DNA of 64,000 bases from positions 3,294,501 through 3,358,500 of the forward strand of contig CM048576.1 of NCBI GenBank assembly GCA_026413225.1, written 5' to 3'. Below, piece by piece: positions 59,546 through 64,000 of the stretch (within the stretch, counting starts at the first letter, position 1; every line of letters starts with the position of its first letter). The position numbers were made by a program, and so were the translations under genes. The notes beneath the pieces are model-generated. The model made no database searches and was not told the DNA's origin. It worked only from the letters and a program-made list of their open reading frames with translations. This stretch comes from Otis tarda (lineage: Eukaryota > Chordata > Aves > Otidiformes > Otididae).

Positions 59546-60856
59546 GAATTTTTTCCAAATAGCTACACGTACAACCTGTTGCAGCAGTTTTTGCATCAAT
59601 GCGTAGTCTCCAGATTCATTCAAGAAATTACTGGAGTATGTCTTGCTTTTGCATGTTCTTCTCCCATGTGGCACCAATCTTTGCACTCAGTGGAAGATCC
59701 TTTCCTCACCCGTTTATTTTGCAAGCAGAGTGCCTTCACTACCAGGGAGCTAGCGTGGTTCTGCCGTATGCCGGGGACCCGGATTCTCGGAGTCTGTGCA
59801 GAGTCTTTACTCCTTGCATATTGTGTAGACCAGTACATTTGATGGGAACAATGGTGAAGGAAGGGATAGGTTTTTTCCTGACTTAACGTGGTGTTTTGGG
59901 AGAGAGGAAAAAAATTCAGAAGCTTTCTATTTCACGGCAAAGAGTGGAAGTAAAAGTAGTGATGTTTTAGCTGCGCAGGAGATTTGGCCAAGTTGTAAGG
60001 GTTTATTTTGTTTTTTGATGCAGACCCATAGCACAACTCCCCTGGAACTCCATGGGGAGCCCTACACATTCAGCAAATTAAGGTCCCTGTCAGAACTGCT
60101 TGTCACTGTTCTTATACCACATTTAAAAAAAAAAAGTGTGTTCCTGATGATTTGTCTGTCTCAGTACAGTTTGAGTTCAGTTGTCAGGCTCGCAGGTACT
60201 ATGGTCACATCTCTCATACTGAGAGATTAGTAGACTAGGTTATTGAAAATGGTTCTGGGTTCACGTGTATCCTGAGTCTAAAAGGTGTGAATTTAAACTT
60301 TTTAAAAAAGTAATAGCTGCCAATGCAGTAAAATATATTTTATAAGACTATGATCCCTATATGTCCCTTACGGGATAAAATTTTATTGTTTTTAAGCTAT
60401 AGTTTAAAGTTTTTATATGAGGGCTTCAGTCGCTTCTTGGTTGCTGGCTTTCCCCTCCAGCCCCAGGATGTCGGAGCGCTGAGACTATTGCCGGTCTCTC
60501 TCTCGGAGACAAACCGTGAAGCATTTTATATGCAAATCAAACGGGAGCTTTGTGCACCCTGCAGGGACGGAGAAAACGCAGATGTAGGAGCACCTGTTGC
60601 TCCGAGATCCATTGCAACTTCCACACCATCAAAATATGGAAAATAGCTAATTTTCTTTCAGATTGATTACATTCGAGTTTTGCTTACGAGGTGAAACCCA
60701 GTTTTGGAGGGTTCTCATCTCCAAGTACGGACATAAGAAATTTCATAGCATCTTGATGACAGATAAGAGGGTTCAAGGCCAAATGGTGCCTCAGCCACAT
60801 CAGAGGTCCCTAGTAAATACAGTCAGTTCAAAGCGTAACATAAAAACCAAATGTGA

Positions 60857-61004
60857 TTTTTTTTTTTTTTTTTTTTTTTTTTAAATGGAACAGTAGTTAC
60901 TGCTCTGGGTTTTTGTTAACTCAATGTGTGCTATCACAGTAATTCAGTGTCCCACAGGTCTCAACTACCAGTGTGGTTGCACTAAAAAAAAAAAAAAAAA
61001 AAAA
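60857..61004. repeat. Facing T26 and A21 homopolymers
   Basis: T at 60857-60882 and A at 60984-61004 are separated by about 100 nt. They could pair in a transcript as a U-A stem. They lie about 300 nt before the alternative terminal exon of ZBTB44. Confidence 0.75.
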
Positions 61005-61302
61005 TCCAAATCGGTTTCTGGTGCTGCCAGCCTGTGTGGCAACTGTACCTACAGTCTTCCTGAGGGTTGCTGAAGTCCCCAGAGGAGCGATTTTGTTTGA
61101 CCATTCGTTTAGCTGATGCATGCTTTTGATATTCTGACTTCTAGCCCTGGCTACACAAAGTTCTTGGACAGCTTCTTTGCCCTGTTCCTGCAGTGCCTTC
61201 ACTCGAGGTGCTGCCCTATGGTGAAATCCTGAAGAGGGAAAGAGTAAGCTGGAGGAAAAAAATGTGAATTAAATTATTGTTGGGCTTCTTTGTGCATTTT
61301 AG

Positions 61303-61311
61303 TACCAGTGA
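61303..61311 (+). CDS. ZBTB44: ZBTB44 alternative terminal exon, short form (YQ stop)
   Basis: The acceptor TGTGCATTTTAG precedes TACCAGTGA. Joined to Q562 in phase 0 it adds only Y and Q, giving 564 residues. I recall the human canonical form as 570 residues, with an eight-residue tail beginning Y after the same Q562, so this exon is the likely counterpart. It is followed by an AT-rich 3' UTR with a strong polyadenylation signal. Confidence 0.5.
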   Translation, partial: YQ

Positions 61312-61865
61312 AAACCCCCTTAACTGTGCCAGTCTCCGGTCACCAGCCGTATATCCAGTCGTCATCTCATCCACAGTACAGCTTCTCTTGTTGATGCTGG
61401 CCACAGCTAGATTACTTGGCATGTTTATTGACTTAACAGAATTGTTTTTTGGTTTTCTTTTTGTTTTTTTAATGTATACGATGTTTAAATACACTTCACA
61501 TTTTATATAATACTATCTGGCTATTAGTATTTTTCAGGAACCATAGTTCTTGGTGGCTATATATATTTTTGTGACTTTTTTTGTAAACTAAGTGCCGTTT
61601 CAACGTTACAATCATTTTTAGAGTTCTTGTAATCAATGTGAATATCATGTTTTTTCAACTCTGTTCTGAGCCTGTAGTGTTTGCTTTGTGATCATATGTG
61701 TAATGTATATATTCTGTATAGTTACATTGTATTGAAATACTAGCTTGTTTGATATAAGAAAAGTATGTATTGGGTACCTTTTTGCTAGCCTGGTTGTTTA
61801 ATCTTTAAAAAAAAAAATGTTCTAAAATACAAAAAAAAATAAATTCTCCAAACTGGTCCCATTAT
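61312..61865 (+). other. ZBTB44: ZBTB44 distal 3' untranslated region
   Basis: The stretch is AT-rich and looks like a conserved 3' UTR. It has a Pumilio-like TGTATATA at 61704-61711 and several T-rich elements. It ends after the AATAAA at 61838. Confidence 0.5.
61838..61843 (+). terminator. ZBTB44: Distal polyadenylation signal of ZBTB44
   Basis: AATAAA follows a run of A. Cleavage would be expected around 61855-61870. This is the likely 3' end of messages using the exon at 61303. Confidence 0.5.
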
Positions 61866-64000
61866 AGGTCAAAATTAAGGGGGGAGAAAAACTAGTTTTG
61901 AGTGTCTTTGGATAGAAACATGAAGCTAAGATTTTTCATTAAAATATTAATGTTTTATGGAGTATATCTTTGCTTTGTGTCGTTATTTAACTAGACTGGA
62001 GTTTGTCTTACAGTACAAAAGGCAAGCTTTGACCTTGTGTAAGAAGGTGCGGTTCTGTTGCTAGAGCTACATTCTCTTATAACTTTTGCTTATAATTAGT
62101 CTCAAAATAGCTGAGCATGAGGAGAACTCACTGCTGCTGAACCTGTCATTGCGAGGAAGGTAGTTTAAAACAAAATAAGCTTTAATAAATGATTGGAGAA
62201 GTTACATGAGTAAGGAGTATTAAGAATAAAGTACACATTGCTCTTTCGTTTTCCATTGTATATTACATTTCCTTTTGTTAATGCCCTCTTTTAGGCTGTA
62301 TTCTGCAAAAAGCAGTGGGGCTGTCTTTTGAGCAGGGTTTTATTGATGGAAAGCCAGCCAAGAGTGAGTCTAATCAAATTAGTCAAAGCAGAAGATGTTT
62401 AAAAAGGACAGTAGACAGAGTCACCGCTATCGCAGCTGCGAGCTTCAAAATAGTCATGAAACAGCCTAGAGTCATGGGACTTAAAATACACCTCTGCTGT
62501 TTCTGGCAAGCCTTTCAGTTAAATTAATTTGCCTCCTACAGATCCAGCTGTCTGACTGAGCCAGAATGCTGGCTGGATCCACACATAGCTAGGGCACAGG
62601 TAGGAAAATGGAAGTTTTGTAACTCCTTGGCTGGAATGATGGTAACTCTGCCCAGTAGCCTGTGTGAGTACCAAGCAGGCTGACACAATTAATACACCAG
62701 CAGTCAAATTGTGTTCAGCACCTGACACAGGAGTGAAAAAGAAAATGAAAAGGCATTCCATGGTGCAGTGTAAGCAGCCACAAAGAACCTTGGGTGGCGG
62801 GGCTGTGAGAGTTTCTAAATTCCGAGTTCTTGTTTTCCTGAGGAACTTGTGTAGGGATAGCATTTTGTCAAAAGCATAACTGGGAGAGGGAACATGTCTG
62901 GTGAAGGCTTTGGGGAGAATGAAGTTTTAGACATAAAGGTTTTGACTCTCTGAAGACAGACAGACCCGGTTAGGAGTATGCAGTGATGCTTAGCAGAGCG
63001 TTACAGGTCTAAAGCCTTATATGACTGTATATGAACATATACTCTCCTGAAGCCAAGGCGAGACTGCTAAAATGCTTGCCTTGGATGGATATCGAGGTCA
63101 GATCTGTGATCCAGCGGATTTTTCCAAAGCACAGCCACATGTGGTAGTATGAAACATCTTTTAGATGTCCTTAACAAAGCAAGTGTACACTACTGAAGTC
63201 TTTCTGTGGCTTCCTTGTAGCGTTTAAGCATTTTATTCCTGACAGTAATGAAGTACTATTTCTTTTGCACAGAGGAGAGCAGCTGAGATGAGATTGAACT
63301 CATAGCTACTGAGAATGTAGGAGAGGAGCGAACAGAGTTCTCCCAGAGCTTACTGCGCCATTCCTACATACGTGATATCCTGGTGAAAATGAAGCTGCTG
63401 AGGGAAACCTGACTCGGATTGTGTATCGAGCGCTTTTCACAAGCTGCTTGTGCACGCTGCCTCTCCAGAGTACTGAGCGTGACTGTCATCACCATTCTTA
63501 GAGCAGAGATCGCTGTGAGACCGTGAGCGAGCAGAGCAGGGGTAAGTGCATACACATTAGAGCCTGGGTTACAGCTCAGAAACCTGTGGTTTTCAGTCAT
63601 TCTGATTTTGGCATCTGTTAAGACTTTTTTTCAAAGGAGATGTGCATTCTTGACTAGCAGATTTACACTTACGGATAGTAGCCCTGATTTTCTTATTTGC
63701 CTCTCACAAATCCTTTAGAAACAGGCCACAGACACCCAGAGCGAAACCATGTGTTTGGAAAAACCACTCGAAAGGCTTGAATTAACTGCTTTTGGTCATG
63801 AGTTGTCTTTGTCTCAGTCACATGGTCTCCCACTGAAGATTAGAGAGCAACGCATGGGGCATCGGTTTGTGTATCTCACTTGAACCTTTACCTCTGGCTG
63901 CTGAAATTTCAACTTCTATTCAAATTTTGAAGTGAATGACCTAGATGTTTTGCTCAACTGCATGTTACTTTGTGTGGTTGTGCCACTATCACTGGCTCTT
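61866..64000. other. Intergenic DNA downstream of ZBTB44
   Basis: No gene, RNA or mobile element was recognised. In humans the next gene is ST14, which converges on ZBTB44. Serine protease motifs such as GDSGGP were not seen on the minus strand here, so ST14 exons probably lie beyond the window. Confidence 0.55.

Larger units (their letters stand above)
55964..61302 (+). other. ZBTB44: 3' UTR of the ZBTB44 long form and intron of the short form
   Basis: About 5.3 kb has no further coding exon. Candidate polyadenylation signals (AATAAA) lie at 56708, 57205 and 57587. It contains a CR1 fragment (59155-59545), a CpG-richer patch with an octamer motif at 60480-60640, and a T run and an A run facing each other (60857-60882 and 60984-61004). 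Confidence 0.6.

Noticed and set aside
1..64000. tRNA, rRNA, CRISPR arrays, operons and bacterial-type regulatory elements
   Set aside because: None was seen. The window is vertebrate DNA with intron-split genes, and no tRNA cloverleaf or spaced direct-repeat array was recognised by eye.

Overview
The window is vertebrate nuclear DNA, almost certainly from a bird. It holds two intron-split protein genes with vertebrate splice sites, plus a truncated copy of a CR1 retroposon (CR1 elements dominate bird and reptile genomes). The left third is very GC-rich and compact, as on avian microchromosomes. Both genes read on the + strand: ADAMTS8 (9 coding exons, 4030-14533) and ZBTB44 (coding exons 40010-55963, with a noncoding first exon in a CpG island near 21.3-21.66 kb). 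The same two genes lie next to each other in the same relative orientation on human 11q24.3, which supports both names.

Layout. 1-3700 is GC-rich intergenic DNA with homopolymer tracts and no gene. 3718-4029 is the ADAMTS8 promoter: a T-rich tract, then a TATA box at 3972-3979. 4030-14533 encodes a 914-residue secreted metalloprotease, and its 3' UTR runs to a polyadenylation signal at 16526. 16.55-20.9 kb is intergenic. 20.98-22.1 kb is the ZBTB44 CpG-island promoter, with NRF1-like and ZNF143-like sites and a short upstream ORF. 21656-39957 is the large first intron of ZBTB44, where base composition turns AT-rich. Coding exons 2-6 of ZBTB44 encode an N-terminal BTB domain and four C-terminal C2H2 zinc fingers. 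Two 3' ends can be read: a 616-residue form ending at 55963, and a 564-residue form using a terminal exon at 61303. A CR1 fragment lies between them. 61.87-64 kb is intergenic, with no gene seen.

The two genes are neighbours but not a functional unit. ADAMTS8 acts in the extracellular matrix and ZBTB44 is a nuclear DNA-binding protein. I found no new multi-gene system. The observations most worth following are a third thrombospondin repeat at the C-terminus of ADAMTS8 that I believe the human protein lacks, the apparent absence of a cysteine switch in its short prodomain, the alternative C-termini of ZBTB44, and an upstream ORF in the ZBTB44 leader. All splice positions were read by eye from GT/AG signals, reading frame and remembered family sequences; none was checked against RNA.
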